The notes beneath the pieces were generated by a model. That model ran no database searches and was not told the origin of the DNA. It saw only the letters and a program-made list of their open reading frames with translations. The position numbers and the translations under genes are program-made. Positions 32,641 to 45,642 of a DNA stretch of 64,000 nt are shown here, piece by piece (the first letter of the stretch is position 1; each line of letters starts with the position of its first letter). The DNA comes from Mrakia gelida (taxonomy: Eukaryota > Basidiomycota > Tremellomycetes > Cystofilobasidiales > Mrakiaceae): NCBI GenBank assembly GCA_024345305.1, contig BRON01000007.1, positions 496,001 to 560,000 on the forward strand, given 5' to 3'.

Positions 32641-35600
32641 ATGCTCTCCGCCATCAGTCGATAAACCAACAACAAAGACGGAAACTATCATCTACTGCCA
32701 CAACCTCACCTCCCTCCCCCATCTCTCACGCTGCCTCCTCTTCCACCCGGCCTAGGCCTCGCTCCTCCTCCCGGTTTGGGAGGAGGTCCTCCTCCAGGGA
32801 TCCCTCCAGCTCCAACCGTCAATCCATCCTCGAACAACAACAACTCAAACTCCAATCAGTCCGGTGGGGGAGGAGGGGGAGTCAGCAACAACTCCAACCT
32901 CGTCACCATCGTCAAGGCTCAGATCGTCTTCCTTCTGAGCTCAATCAACGAAGACAACTTCACTTCCAGAGTAGGAGAGATCAGAACGGTTCGTTCCCTC
33001 TTTTCCTCCCCTTCCCCCTCTTCGCCGCATGCATATATCCACTTCTCGAACCTTACAGACCTTATACTAATCGTGCTCCTTCCTTTTTCTCTTTTGTTTC
33101 TTCAGCTCTCCGACCACCACGGTCCCGAAACGTACCACCACTTCCTTCGCCGCCTCATCCTCACGAACGCGCCATCTCTCACATCTCCCAACCCTCCTCC
33201 AACTCCCTCAGCCCCAGGAGGCATGGTCTGGAAGCTCCTAGAGGTCGAAGGTAGACGGGTAGCTAGGGATGTCCTTCTTGGTGAGTCCTACTATCCTCGT
33301 CAACGCCGTCCTTCGTTCTCCTTCCATCGCTGAGCTGTCGACAAAGAGCTGACCTTCCCTTCCCTTCCTTCTCTCCTTCCCTCTCTCTTCCTTCCCATCT
33401 CTCTCTCTCTCTCAGGACCTCACTTTGCCACCGCCATCGACACCGCTGGAGAGTCAGACATCTTCCGAAACTTCACCTTCCTCAACTTCGCAGATCGAAT
33501 CAACCTCTCCCCAGGCGAACGTCTCTCCCTCGGATCAGGCATCGTCTCAGCCTCCCCTCTCTCCCCTCGCCTCCTCGAACAAGGTCGTCAACTCGTCAGG
33601 GACAACCTCGACGCATCCATCGACCTCCTCGGTTCCTCCTCCCCTCCTCTCCCCTTCTTCGACCCAGAAACAGACATCAGTCCAGGAATGGGAACCCTCC
33701 TCCTCACGTCCCTCCTCACTCCTCAAACCCCTACTCCCCTCATCTCCCAGACCCAACGAGCAGGTCTCATTTCCGCTCTCAGCAACAAGTTCGGTCCCTC
33801 GTTCATCGCCTCAGCCATCACGGCGATGCCGCTGCCGATACCAGGTCTCGCGCTGGCGGACTTCTTGCTCGAGTTGGGAGAGGTCTCCGAGCCGGCAGCG
33901 TTGCGACTCGTCATGGAGCACTGGGGATTCATAGATGGAGAACCTGGACTCGAGGAGAAGGTCGGAGAGCTGGTTAGGAGTGTGATTGGTGGTGTGGTTG
34001 AAGGGCAGGGAAGTGTGGACGGGCACGCGCTCATTCAAGCTTTGGCGTCCTTCGTGAGCTCCCTCCTTCCTTCCTTTTTCACTCGTTCTTGGCATCTCCT
34101 CGAACCACGAGCAATATCTAACCACCTCTCGCCCTTTCTGCTTCCCCCCCTACAGGATCAAGGAAGCATCCGCTGGTCTCACATCGTCCAATCCTTCGAC
34201 TCGACCGGCAACCCTCTCCTCCTCCTGTCCCCTCTCGGCTTCCCTCTCTTCCTCGCCCTCCTCCTCAACCCACCTCAAGCTCCCAACCCTCCCATCGCAG
34301 GTCTCCTCTCCCACACCTGGTCGAATCCTCTCCCTCAACTCGTCCTCATCGACCGTCTCCTCTCCCTCCCCTCCGACACCTTCAACTTTTCCGCTCTCCC
34401 TTCGCCTCAGAGGATCATCACGAGAGAGGACGTCGCCGACGCTCCTCTCGCGTTCGTCAACAGTACCTGGAACTGCAAGGATATCTTCGAGGTGTGCGGG
34501 AAGGCGGCGGCGAGCGAGGATGCAGGAGTCAGGGAGAAAAGCAAGGACATCATCGACAAGGGTGTCAAGGCAGCTCCCGAGGTCGTGTTTTTGGGAATGG
34601 TTCAGGCGTCGGTGAGTCTTCTCGTTCTGCTAGCAGTATCTCTTGCATACCGTCTCTCTTTTGGAGACGTTGAGCGCTGACTAACCTCCTTCGTTCGCTC
34701 TCCAGAAACCGTGGCCTCCCGCGTACTCGGAGACGGTCGTTCGCCTCCTCGACATGCTCTACGAGCAGTACCCAAGTCACACCGTCGTCTTCACTCGTCT
34801 CTGGCAGCTCGACCAAGGTCTCGTCCTCAGCTACTTCGATCGACTCTACCAGAACTCGGAGATGAGCATCAACGCGATCGTCGACATCGCTCAGGCCGTT
34901 CAGGTTCGTCTTCTCCCTCTCTCCCTTCTTCGTCTCGCGAGAATTCCAAGACCTCTCAGCTGACTCGATCCTTTTACAGGGTCTCGACGTTCTCCTCGGA
35001 TCTCGACGGGTCGAACTCGCCTTGGACGTCGCTGCTGTGGCTTCGAAGCGAGAGCTCATCAACCTCGAACAGGTTCGTCTCGTCTCCTTTCCTTGTCTCT
35101 CGTTCTCGGTCCACCTTCTAACCTTCCACTACCTTCTCTCACCTCCAGTGGATCGAACTCTCGATGAACCTCCCAGGAGCCGACTTCGTCCCTCACGCTC
35201 TCGCGTTCTTCCGCTACAAGATCGCATCGGAACTCGACCGACAAGATCAGGACGCGGACGCTCGAACGGTCGCTCTCTCCCCTCAAACCATCGCCACCTT
35301 CCTCCGATCTCTCTCCCGAGCCCACCTCACCGAGGACGAAGTCGCCAACCTCTCGGACATCCGTCTCATCTGCCTCCAACTCCATCCTCGGTTGATGAGC
35401 CTCGTCCCAGGATCTCAGCAGGAGCATGGATTCGCCGTCGTCACGCTTCCGGAGGACGTCGAGACCGAGGTCGACGAGATCTACCACAAGATGTACGACG
35501 ATTCGGACGAGATGCCCGTGGACGAGGTCCTGGATTCGCTCGTCGCTTGGAGGAACTCGCAGGATCCGAGACGACTTCAGGTCTTCGCCTCCACCCTCTA

Positions 35601-38600
35601 CACCCTCTTCGACGAGTACAAGTTCTTCCACACCTACCCCCCTCGCGAGCTCGCCCTCACCGGTAAACTGTTCGGATCCCTCATCCTCCGTGGACTCGTC
35701 GAGAACGTCCCTCTCCAGGTCGCCATCCGATTCGTTATCGACGCGCTCAAGTCCCCTCCCGAATCGGCCACGTCCAACTTCAACTTCGGAATCATCGCTC
35801 TCCAGGCCTTCCAGACGCGACTCCCAGAGTTCCCCGAGGTGTGCGACGCCATCCTCTCCATCCCTCACCTCCACGAGAGCCATCCTCACCTCATCGAGTT
35901 CGTTCGAACGACGCTCGCGGATCGAGACACCGAGCTTGGAGGTTCGAGAGGTCAACCCATCGTCGAGGAAGTCCAGTCGCCGACGTTCAAGGCTCTTCGA
36001 CTCGATACGTTCGACATCTCGGAACCCTTCGACGACCCGGACATGGATACTCAGGACGCGATCCTCTTCATCGTCAACAACCTCGATACCAACTCGTTCG
36101 AGACCAAGACGCAGGAGATGAGGGACGCGTTCCAGCTTCGACACTCGAGGTGGTTCGCCCACTACTTCATCCAGGCTCGAGTCGCCGCCGAACCCAACAA
36201 CCACCCTCTCTACATGCAGTTCCTCGAGGCTCTCAACAAGGGTTCCCTCGAGAAGCACATCCTCTACGAGACCTTCGCCAAGATCCACACCCTCCTCAAC
36301 TCGGACAAGACGGTCTCGCAGGCTCCCGATCGAGCGACGCTCAAGAACCTCGGATCCTGGCTCGGTCGTCTCACCCTCGCTAGGGACAAGCCCATCAAGC
36401 ACAAGAACCTCTCGCTCAAGGACCTCCTCATCGAAGGATACGACGCCAAACGACTCATCGTCGCCATCCCCTTCGTCTGCAAAGTCCTCGAGCAGTGCTC
36501 TCGATCCAAGGTCTTCCATCCTCCCAACCCCTGGCTCATGGCCGTCATCCGTCTCCTCGTCGAGCTCTACCAAGGAGCGGAACTCAAGCTCAACCTCAAG
36601 TTCGAGATCGAGGTCCTTTGCAAGAGTCTGTCCATCGATCTGGCGACCATCACCCCAACGACCATCATCCGAGATCGACCCGTCGACGAACCCGTCTCCG
36701 CCATCCCTCCTCCTCCCACCCTCACCCAGGATCTCGAGCGACTCTCGATGGGACCCGGCTACGGAGCTTCCGGAGGAGTCGCAGGAGTCGGAACCGAAGC
36801 CACCCAGAGGATGTCGACCATGCAGCTCTACCAGAGCGAGGCCGTCGCCGCTGCTGCTCAGGCGGCTCTCAACCGAAAGGTCGACGAGCTCATCTCGGAA
36901 CTACCTCACTTCCTCGTCTTCCCTTCGGACGCCATCCCCTTCAACACCAACACCACGCTCAAGAGGATCGTTCACGTCGCGGTCGAGAGAGCCATCAGGG
37001 AGATCGTCGTTCCCGTCGTTGAGAGGTCGGTCACCATCGCTGGGATCTCGTCGAGGGATCTCATCACCAAGGACTTCGCTACGGAGGGAAACGAGGAGAA
37101 GATGAGGAAGGCCGCTCACCTCATGGTGCAGAACCTCGCTGGAAACCTCGCGACGGTGACGTGCAAGGAGCCTCTCAGGACGAGCATCACCACCAACGTT
37201 CGAGCTCTCCTGCAGCAGAACGGTTTCAGCGATGTGAGTTCTCCCCCTTTCTCTCTTCTCGAACGTCGAGCTCGAGCTGGAACTGACCTCCTTTCGTTCG
37301 TCGTTCGCTCTCTTCTCAGACCACCATCTCAGCCGAATCCGTCACTGCCGTCGTCGCCAGCAACCTCGACCTCGCCTGCTCGGTCATCAAGAAGGCAGCT
37401 CAGGACAAGGCCATCTTCGACGTCGATGAGACTCTCGCTGTTGCGTTCAACGCTCGACGAAGGCACCGAGAGGTGAGTCGAGCTCTTCGCGTCGTCGTTT
37501 CCCTTCGTTCACACGAGACTCACTCTTTCGTTTTCCCCCTTCTTCCAGCGATCCTCTCAACCGTTCTGGGATGGAACTCAGTCGGCCGTCAACGTCAACA
37601 TGCTCCCGGATCTTCTTCGAATCCGTCCCAACGGTCTTCAGCAGGAGCAGCTCGACGTCTACGAGGAGTTCGGAAACCAGAAGCGAACTCAGAGCACTGG
37701 TCCTCCTCTCGTCCCAGGTTCGTTCTTCTCTCCTCCTCGTTTCTTCCCGATCGCGAACTGACTCGAACTCGTTTTCGTTCCGCAGACATGAGGCAGCAAC
37801 GAGGAGGCATCGTCGATCGAGCCGTTCGAAACATCTCCGGAGCTCACCAACGAGTCGCGTCCCCAGCGAGCGAGGCTGCTCCCGAATCCGCTCCTCTCCC
37901 CTCCCGAGCTCCCGACGGTCCTCTCCAGCACCAGCAGGCTCTCGAACTCCTCGCCGTCATCCTCGTCGACATCGATCGATACTTCTCCCAACCCTCGTCG
38001 ACCTCGTTCCTCTCCCTCCCTCCCAACCACGACCTCAGGATCGCCGTTCGACAGATCCCTCTCATGGCCGAGCAGTCCATCACTCCGGAACCTACCGCTC
38101 TCGCCTTCTCCCAGAAGATCGTCCAGGTCCTCTACAAGAGCGAGTCGCCGTTGAGTCGAGAGGTCTTCGTGATCGTCCTTCACCGACTCTGCGAGGTCTT
38201 CCCTTCGGTTCAGAAGGAGGTGGCTCAGTGGTTGATCTTCGCCGACGATGATGTGAGTACTCTCTTCCTATCTACCCACTTTCTCGCCGTTTCTCGAACG
38301 CTCTTCGTTGGCTCGAAGAAGACGCGTTCTGACTGCCCTCCCTGTTCCGCTCTTTTCCTTCTTCCTCCCTCAGCGAAAGTTCAAGGTCTCCGTCGCCGTC
38401 GCCCTCATCCGAGCTGGACTCCTTCACGTCGCCGAGCACGACGTTCAACTCGGACAGTTCATCCTCAGTCGAGAGAACCCCTTCCGACCCAACGTGATCG
38501 ACTTCGCCGCCAACCTCATCCGAGAGTGCCTCCTCCAGGAGGTTCCCTGTGCTACCCGAGCTCAGATGGGTCACTCGATCGAGGCTTTGGGACGAGCTGC

Positions 38601-40711
38601 TCAGAGTGGAAAGGCTACCGAGACGTGAGTTCGAGTACTTTCGTTCGACGCGACTCGATTTGACTTCGAAGCTGACTCGCCTCCTTCTTTTCTCGTTTCT
38701 TCCAGCGCCATCCGAGTCCTCGACGAACTCGTCGCCGCTTCGCAGAACGGACACCAGCAACAGGTCGAGACGGAGGTCGCTCTCCGAGAACGACTGTCCT
38801 ACTACTTCCTCGAGTGGGTCAGGATGTACCAGATGTCTCCCTCCCCCGAGCAAGCCTTCGTCGCCATCGTCACCAACCTCCAAGCCCAAGGGATCCTCAA
38901 GGGAGAGGAGGTCACCTTCCTCTTCTTCCGAGTCTGCGCCGAGACCGCCATCGAAGGATACTCCAAGGCCAAAGCCGCCGACCCCGTCGCCGCTCTCGTC
39001 CCCCTTGACGCGCTCTCCAAGCTCTTCGTCCTCCTCCTTAAGAACTACGGAGATCCCAACGGAGCCGAAGCGGACGAGTCCAAGGTCCGATACCTCAACA
39101 AGATCCTCTCCATCGTCGTCCTCGTCCTCGTTCAGTCCCACGAGCAACTCGGTCACGACTTCGACCAGAGGCCGTTCTTCAGGTTCTTCTCCAGCATCCT
39201 CAACGATCTTCACCACATCGAGCCGAGCATCCCTACCGCTTACCTTGGTTGCTTGAGGGCGTTCAGGTGAGTCTATTCTCTAGCTCTTTCGTTTTATTTT
39301 TGACACGTCGAGCTCGTTCGTCCGTTCGTTTGTACTGACAACAGCTTGTCGGGTTCCAGCAGCAACACCTTGAGCATGCTCCAGCCGACGCTCCTCCCTG
39401 GATTCGCCTTCTCCTGGATGTCCCTCATCTCGCATCACCTCTTCATGCCCAAGCTCCTCGGAGCTGCCGAGAAGGAGAGGGTGAGTCGATTTTCTTCGCC
39501 TGCGTTTCGAACCTCTCGTCGCGTCTCGAAGCTGACCTCTTCTTCTTTCTTCCCTTCTGTTTCTCCAGAACTGGGCCGAGTACCACACCCTCCTCGTCGC
39601 CCTCTTCAAGTTCCTCTCCCCCTTCCTCATGGCACCCAAGATGCAGGAAGCGTCCCGAGTCTTCTTCAAGGGAGCGATGCGAATCCTCCTCGTCCTCCTC
39701 CACGACTTCCCCGAGTTCCTCGCCGAATACCACCACTCCCTCATCGAAGCCATCCCCCCTCACTGCATCCAGTTCAGGAACGTCATCCTCTCTGCCTTCC
39801 CTCGAAACCACTCCCTTCCCGACCCGTTCACCTACAACTTCGTCGAAGGAGACATGGACAAGCACCGCGTCCCAACCATCCTTTCGGACTACGCGTCGGT
39901 CCTGCAGTCGAGGGATCTTCGAGGAGCGCTTGAGGACTGCGTGTACTCGGATAGGTCGATCCCCGCTTTGGTGCCTGCTCTGCGAGCTAGGATCGCCGTG
40001 ATGGGAGGAGATGGAGCCGCTCCGGTCGTCAAGTACAACCTCGCCTTCCTCAACGCCGTCGTCCTCTACGCTGGAGCGTTCGCCGTTTCGGTCACCTGCA
40101 ACTCCGATGGTTTGGCCAACTTCGAGTTCGACCCTGCTGCTCCCATCATCAAGCTGTTCGAGCTGCTCGCTGCCGATCCGGATCACGAAGGTGAGTTTAG
40201 TTCGACTCGACGCGTCCTCCTCTTCTTCTCCCTTGCTGACTCCTTCTCCCTCTTCTTTCCTCTTTTCCCTTCTCAGGACAATACAACCTCATCTCCTCGA
40301 TCGCCAACCAGCTTCGATACCCGAACGCCCACACCTGGTTCTTCTCCCACCTCCTCCTTCACCTCTTCTCGTCGGCCTCCCCTTACCCTTCCGTCGAAGG
40401 AGCCACCGCGAACGGATCGTCGCCGGAGTCGTCCAAGTTGCCGGAGGTGATCACCAGGGTCCTGCTCGAGCGAGTCGTCGCGGCTCGGCCTCAGCCTTGG
40501 GGAGTGATCTCGACTTTCATTGCTCTCCTCAGACAGCCTTCGTTCTGGTCGCACGAATTCGTGAGTCTCTCTCTTCTCTCGTTCCTTCCTCTTCTCGAAA
40601 GTGAGCTTCGAATGCTAACTGCTCGCTCTCTTCTTCTCGTTCCTTCGTTCGACCCAACAGACCAAGTCCTCCCCCGAGTTGACCACCCTCTTCAAGGTCT
40701 GCGGTGCTTAG
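32641..40711 (+). CDS. not1: CCR4-NOT complex scaffold subunit Not1
   Basis: Long multi-exon gene ending ELTTLFKVCGA, TAG 40709-40711. The coding frame is certain from about 32760. The first ATG (32641) fits if an intron with an unusual GTCGAT donor (32657) ends at CCTAG near 32757, giving MLSAIS then LAPPPGLGGGPPP; this start is tentative. Conserved regions in order: N-terminal HEAT region (LVTIVKAQIVFLLSSI onwards), the MIF4G/CAF1-binding core (about 36000-37250, e.g. HILYETFAKIHTLLNSDK), the CN9BD/DUF3819 region (VVPVVERSVTIAGISS, TKDFA), and the C-terminal Not1 superfamily domain (LLVLLHDFPEFLAEYHHSL, IPPHCIQFRNVILSAFP). Not1 scaffolds Ccr4/Caf1 deadenylases and Not2-Not5 for cytoplasmic mRNA decay. 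All exons I followed remain in frame. Confidence 0.95.
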
Positions 40712-41461
40712 TCTCGTCAAACTCTCTCCACCTCTCTCTCCTCTCCTCTCTGGGATGTTTCTCTCTTTTTTTTTCCTACAAGGCCTCGTTTATAATCTCT
40801 CTCTCGTTACGCTTCGCTTGCTTTAGATCTTCACCCCTCCGCTTGCTGCAGCTCGTACGCTCTCTCTTTCTTTCTCTTTTTATCTCTTTCTTCCCTTCTC
40901 TCTCTGTCCCATCATTGTCTACCCGCATCAAAAAGCACTTCTCCGTTTCCCTCTCTCTCGTATTTCCCTTTGTTATGTACTGTGTCGCAATGAAACGAAT
41001 CCTCTCTCTCTTCTCGACGCGTCGAGGGTGGGAAAGGGAAAGGGAGCAAAAAAGGGATTGAGGACGACGCGACGGCCGCCGTTGTCCTCGAACGTTTCAC
41101 GCTTCGAGCTTATCAGTCTCAGGTGAGTCGCCGCCTGCTTTGGGCCCAGCTGAGTAATTCGGCGACTCGCAGAGAAGTGAGATGCCTACTTCCTACAGCA
41201 GGGAAGCCCGAGCCCGGCTGCGTTTCAAACCAACTCTCGAGTTGTCTCGTCCCTCCGACTTCGTTCAGCCCTCATCAACCACCATAGCCCTCTCAGACCT
41301 TCTTCTCTCAACCCGTACGTCTCTCTCTCTCTCTTCCTTTCTGGAGCTGTTCGAGGGAAGACAGGAAGTCAGAAGAAGGAGGCTGGAGCTGAATGAGACC
41401 TTCCCGTTCCTGATCTTTCGTCCAGCTCTCTCCAACCGTCTTCCTCAAGCTCGAAAGCAAC
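40712..41461. other. Intergenic, Not1 3' UTR to SDR promoter
   Basis: About 750 bases. It is TC-rich after the Not1 stop (40725-40930) and carries one GACGCGTC at 41016. A possible 5'UTR intron sits at 41310-41425 upstream of the SDR ATG. No gene called. Confidence 0.5.
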
Positions 41462-43125
41462 ATGGCACCCAACAGCGAGTTCAGAAACCTCAAAGCTCAG
41501 TTCACCACCGTCCCTCAAGTCACTGGAGTCGATTTGACGGGCAGAAATGTGATCGTGACGGGAGGGAGCGGGTGCGTTCCTGGTTTCCCTCGTTCTCTGC
41601 CCCTCTTCTTCCTCTTCCTCCTTTCCCTCTCGCTTTCCAGCCTTTGAAGTGGCGCCAAGAGCTGACCATTAGCCCTCTCTTGATTTTCTTGGTTTTGTCG
41701 ACGCAGAGGACTCGGTCTCGAAGCAGCTCTCGTCTTCGCGAAACTCAACCCTGCGAAGCTCATCGTTACCGCTCGATCCCTCGAGTCAGGAGGGAAGGCC
41801 GTCGAGCAGATCTTCAAGAAGACTGGGTACCGAGCTGAGACCTGGGTGCTTGATCTGATGGATCTGAGGAGTGTCGAAGTTTTCGCTACGAAGGCGAAGA
41901 CGGAGCTGTCGAGGTTGGACGTTTTGGTGAGCTCGAGTTGAGCTTCGAGTCGTCGTCGCATTCTCGGTTCTCGAACAGTCGCTGATTCTCCCCCTCTCTC
42001 TACCGCTTCGTCCTCAATCCAGCTCTCGAACGCAGGTAAGTTCGCTATTCTCTATCTTATCTCTCATCCGCGGCTGCCAGCTGATCGACGCGTCGACGAC
42101 TTTCCTTTTTGTTCAAACAGGCGTCGCTGCAACTCAGCACATTCTCTCTTCTCACGGATACGAGTCAGGGTGAGAACCTTTTTGACTCGACTCTACGCAC
42201 TTCAGACCTCAACAGTGCGACTGACTGACCTTTCCCTCTTTCCCAAACAGCTGTCAAGTCAACAACATCTCAAACTCGCTTCTTTCGCTCCTCCTTCTCC
42301 CGCTCCTCATCCAAACCTCGTCCCTTCCTCCTATCGTCGGATCCAAGACTCCCAACTTCACTCCTCACCTCACCATCGTTTCGAGCGTTCTCCACTACAA
42401 GGTCAACGAGCTTCCTGGGCTTCGTGCTGGTGAGGAGGGGAGGACGATGGAGCTGATGAGCAAGAAGGAGAGGTTCAGCATCGATACCTACCAAGACACC
42501 AAAGGTAAGTTCTTCTTACCTGTCTCAGTCTCGCGTGGTGGTCAGGCGAAGGCTGTAGAGCTCGAAAATCAACAAATCGGCTGACCCACGACGCGGCGCG
42601 TCTTCGTTTTGTTTCGTTTTTCAGCCATTAACATCCTCAACGCTCAGTCTCTCATCTCGCTTCTCCCTCACCCCAAGGATGGATCTACCGCTGTGATCAT
42701 CAACACCGTCGACCCTGGACTCTGCGATACTGGGATCATGAGGACGGCTTCAGGCTTCTTCAAGATCGGCGTCGCGTGAGTTTCAAGCGCGTCGTCTCAA
42801 GTCTCGTTTTCACGCTCGGACTGACGTTTCTCCTTTACAGCATCGTCATGCTCCTTATCTCTCGAACCGCAGAGGCTGGAGCTCGAAACCTCGTCTACGC
42901 GAGCCTGAAGGAAACCACTCAGGGAGCTTACATCGCGACGTGTCGAGAACAGGAGTGAGTCGCGTCGTCCTTCATTCCTCCTCGACTCAAACCACGAGCT
43001 GACTCGACCGCGTTCGTTTCTTCAGAGCTGGCGACTTCGTTATCAGCGAGAAAGGAAGACGAATTGGTGCGATGATCTGGGAGGAGATGAGGAGCGTTTG
43101 GATGAAGGAGGGGGTCATCGTCTAA
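41462..43125 (+). CDS. Short-chain dehydrogenase/reductase (retinol dehydrogenase-like)
   Basis: Nine or so exons, ATG 41462 to TAA 43123-43125. It contains the Rossmann cofactor motif GVDLTGRNVIVTGGSG continued by LGLEAALVFA, the acidic position VLDLMDLRSV, LSNAG (the NNAG-type motif), the catalytic serine region TIVSSVLHY and the catalytic YxxxK in YQDTKAINILNAQ. IINTVDPGLCDTG matches the PG motif after the active site. Catalytic Ser, Tyr and Lys are all present, so the enzyme should be active as an NAD(P)-dependent oxidoreductase. The substrate cannot be told from sequence. Such genes are often named after retinol dehydrogenases or WW-domain oxidoreductases. The C-terminal half (LLISRTAEAGARNLVYASL) is typical of this fungal SDR group. 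Confidence 0.87.
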
Positions 43126-43325
43126 CTTACTCTTGCGCAATCGTTGCTCCCCAGCACGTCGTTCCCCCCTGCCCCCTCCCATTTTCTTCGCTCGCACGTC
43201 GACATAATTTTCTGCGAGTAATACGTCCTTTTTCCGAGACAACATGAAAGAAGCAATGTAGTAGTGACTCGATAAGGACTAGATGACCTTCAACACCCGA
43301 TCGTTGTGAACGCGACTGTCCTCCG

Positions 43326-44718
43326 TCAGATCCTCCAGTTCCTTGTCCAGCCCTCCCCCTTCTCCTCCTCTTCCTCCTCACTATAATCCTCCTCGTCGAT
43401 AGCCCACTCCTTCCTCCAAGCATCTCCCAATCTATCCCTCAACTCGATCCCAATGCTCGCCAACAACCTAGCTCCCTCCGCGACGTGGCTCGACTCTCGG
43501 TCCTCCTCCCTCCTGAACGAGAGATCCCAAAACCCGACCGCTTTGAGAGCAGGAAGCTGAGGGAAGTCGAAAGAGGAGACGATGATCTCGTGGAGATGCT
43601 CCGATGAAGTCTGGACGGCGGGATGGGATCCGAAGGAGGCAGAGAACTCGAGGGGATCGCCGATGAGGAGGAGTTAGAGGGAGTACGCGACCTGGTCTCC
43701 GTTCGCGAAGAGGAGGAAGTTGGTATCGTCTTCGGGATCGAGGATGGGGTAAAGGGAGTATTGTCGAAGGTTGGGGAAGTTGGAGAGGAGGTACGGGATT
43801 TGTGAGAAGTGTTCCTGCTCCTCGGTGAAGGCGAGGTGGAGAGTTCGAAGGTGAGGACCGACGGCGCTGGCGAGGACGGCGAAGTGATCTTCGATGTACG
43901 GAAGGTGGTAGATCCTGATATCGTCCACGAGACCTAGTCTATGGCGGTCGCTTTCCAGCCCCATTGCCGTTCCGACGGGAGGATGGAAGCACGAGGCGAG
44001 GGACGACGCGTCGGCAGGTCTTGAGGGGTCGATTTCCGGATCGACGATGGATCCAGCGCGAACGTGATCGTTGGCACGAAGTACGAGAGTCTTGAGTTCC
44101 GAAAGATCGAGGTGGGTGGTTTTGCTGATGATCCTCTCCAGGGGTTGGGCGTAAGCCGACTCGACCTCGAGCGACTGCAGTCGAAGAGCTCGGACTTCCT
44201 CTTGTGGGCATCGGAAGAAGGAAAATCCCCAGGTGATTCGAGAAAGGAGATTCAAGTTCTTGAGGTGATGGAGGGAAAGTGCGAGGAGGTCGCTGGATCC
44301 AACCAGGCTGAGAACTCCGGTTTGAAGGGACTCGACGAGGAGGGCGAGGGGAGGAGAGGTGGAGATGGTTTGGAGGAAGAGCTTGAGGAGATGGAGGTCC
44401 CTATCGTCTACATCGGGATCCCAAAAGGCAACTCGCTCGTAGAGAAGAGGGAGAGCGACGTCCTACGAAGTAGAGAGAGAGAGAGAGATCAGAGCCGAGA
44501 TGTACGAAGGAGTCTGCGAGGAGGGGAGGGAAGAGGCGACGAGGGGGCCGGCGGTCGACGAGCTCACCTTCCAATCCTTCGAGACGAGGCAAGCTCGAGA
44601 AAGAACCCTTCTTCCCTCTATGATGTCTGCGATGTTGTCGGGGGGATGGATGTAATCGTGGAAGTTGACTCCTGCGAGGATGATCTCTCGTTGGATCTCG
44701 AAAGGAAGAGAGGGAAGC
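43326..44718 (-). CDS. F-box/LRR-like protein gene with in-frame TAA and unresolved start
   Basis: Exon beginning at 44718 after a TTTAG acceptor encodes LPSLPFEIQREIILAGVNF, then RRVLSRACLVSKDWK, an F-box-like start (LPxEI...R--CLVSxxW). The next exon gives DVALPLLYERVAFWDPDV, LLALSLHHLKNLNLLSRI, ELKTLVLRANDHV and HLRTLHLAFTEEQEHF, LRR-like repeats. At 43674-43676 the frame meets TAA after GDQVAYSL. The same frame then continues with clearly protein-like sequence (LIGDPLEFSASF, HEIIVSSFDFPQLPALKAVG, RLGDAWRKEWAIDEEDYS) to TGA at 43326-43328. An 81-nt segment 43616-43696 containing the TAA is flanked by GT and AG and is a multiple of three, so an alternative intron is possible. I could not find an upstream ATG exon in phase. 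It is either spliced in a way I cannot settle, or decaying. Confidence 0.6.
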
Positions 44719-45642
44719 CTAAACGACGGAAGCAAGGGAGGCGGAGGAGAGAAACGACGGTCAGCTTCCTCTCTCAGGCCCGCCACAAGAAGAGGTGGTG
44801 AACTACACGGACTCACACGAGAAAGGGAGAGTCTTCAACTGGGCTGTTGCGAGGAGACTAAGGTTGCGAAGAAAGGAGCAGGAAGAGAGGAAGGAAGGGA
44901 GGGAGGAGGTCGATGAAGTTCGAGCTGAACTTCGTTTCGTTGCGCTCCTCCTCTTTCGCCCTCGTCCCTTTTCGGCCTCAGACATTTTCTCGTACTCCTC
45001 CTAAGCAGCGTCCCTCCCTTACCAGGATTTTCGTCCACGCGAAACCGAGAGGTTCAATAAATCATCCTTCGAACGCAAAGAAACGGCTGAGGCTCCACTC
45101 CTATGGTGACCTTCGTTCCCCCTTCCTCCTCTCCGCCGTCCGCTTCTTTTTCGAGAAAACGTGTTCGGAAGGCAGTGATGGTATCATCATCATCAGAGAC
45201 GTATGCAGTCAAAGAGACCTAGAACCCTACGAGCGAGAGACCGAAAGAAAGAAGAGACAAGCGAAAGGAGCGAAGAGGAGAAAAGTAAGGGTGGCATGAA
45301 ACGCGTCGAGGAGGAGCAGTGCCTGTTGGACGAGAGTATAGACCAGTGTTCGAAGCTCGAGCTAGGTGGCGAGCGAGGAAAAGAATCCTATCTAGCTAGC
45401 TTTGTCGAGTGGTTGTCCGAAGAGAGGAGGGGTTGGTTGGGTCGCAGACGTGGAAGTCGCGTGGAGGGTTGGGTTGGATGAAGACGCCTCGTGGATGGAG
45501 GTCTTGAGGGTGGGGGTTGCTGGTGTTGCAGGGTGTTCGAAGGGAGTCGGAAGTCTGAGAAAACAAAGCAGAGAACGAAGGTCAGCAAAGGCCGAAGCGA
45601 AGGAAAGAAAAGAAAAGGCGCGTCGCTGAACTCACTCAAACT
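44719..45642. other. Intergenic or 5' exon region of the F-box-like gene
   Basis: About 920 bases probably holding the first exon of the minus-strand F-box-like gene and the 3' region of the next minus-strand gene. Several short frames exist, none convincing. Confidence 0.4.

Noticed and set aside
35059..36573. A 504-codon open frame on the minus strand opposite Not1
   Set aside because: It lies entirely antisense to a conserved long Not1 exon. GC-rich codon bias (few stops in the mirrored frame) explains its openness, and its sequence is E/D/R/V-rich with no domain.
41182..41460. Upstream plus-strand frame MPTSYSREARARL as the start of the SDR gene
   Set aside because: It does not join in phase to the SDR exons, and the ATG at 41462 gives a standard SDR N-terminus.
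44913..45299. 128-codon plus-strand frame beginning MKFELNFVSL
   Set aside because: Composition is random-like and basic, it has no splice partner, and it overlaps the probable 5' region of the minus-strand F-box-like gene.
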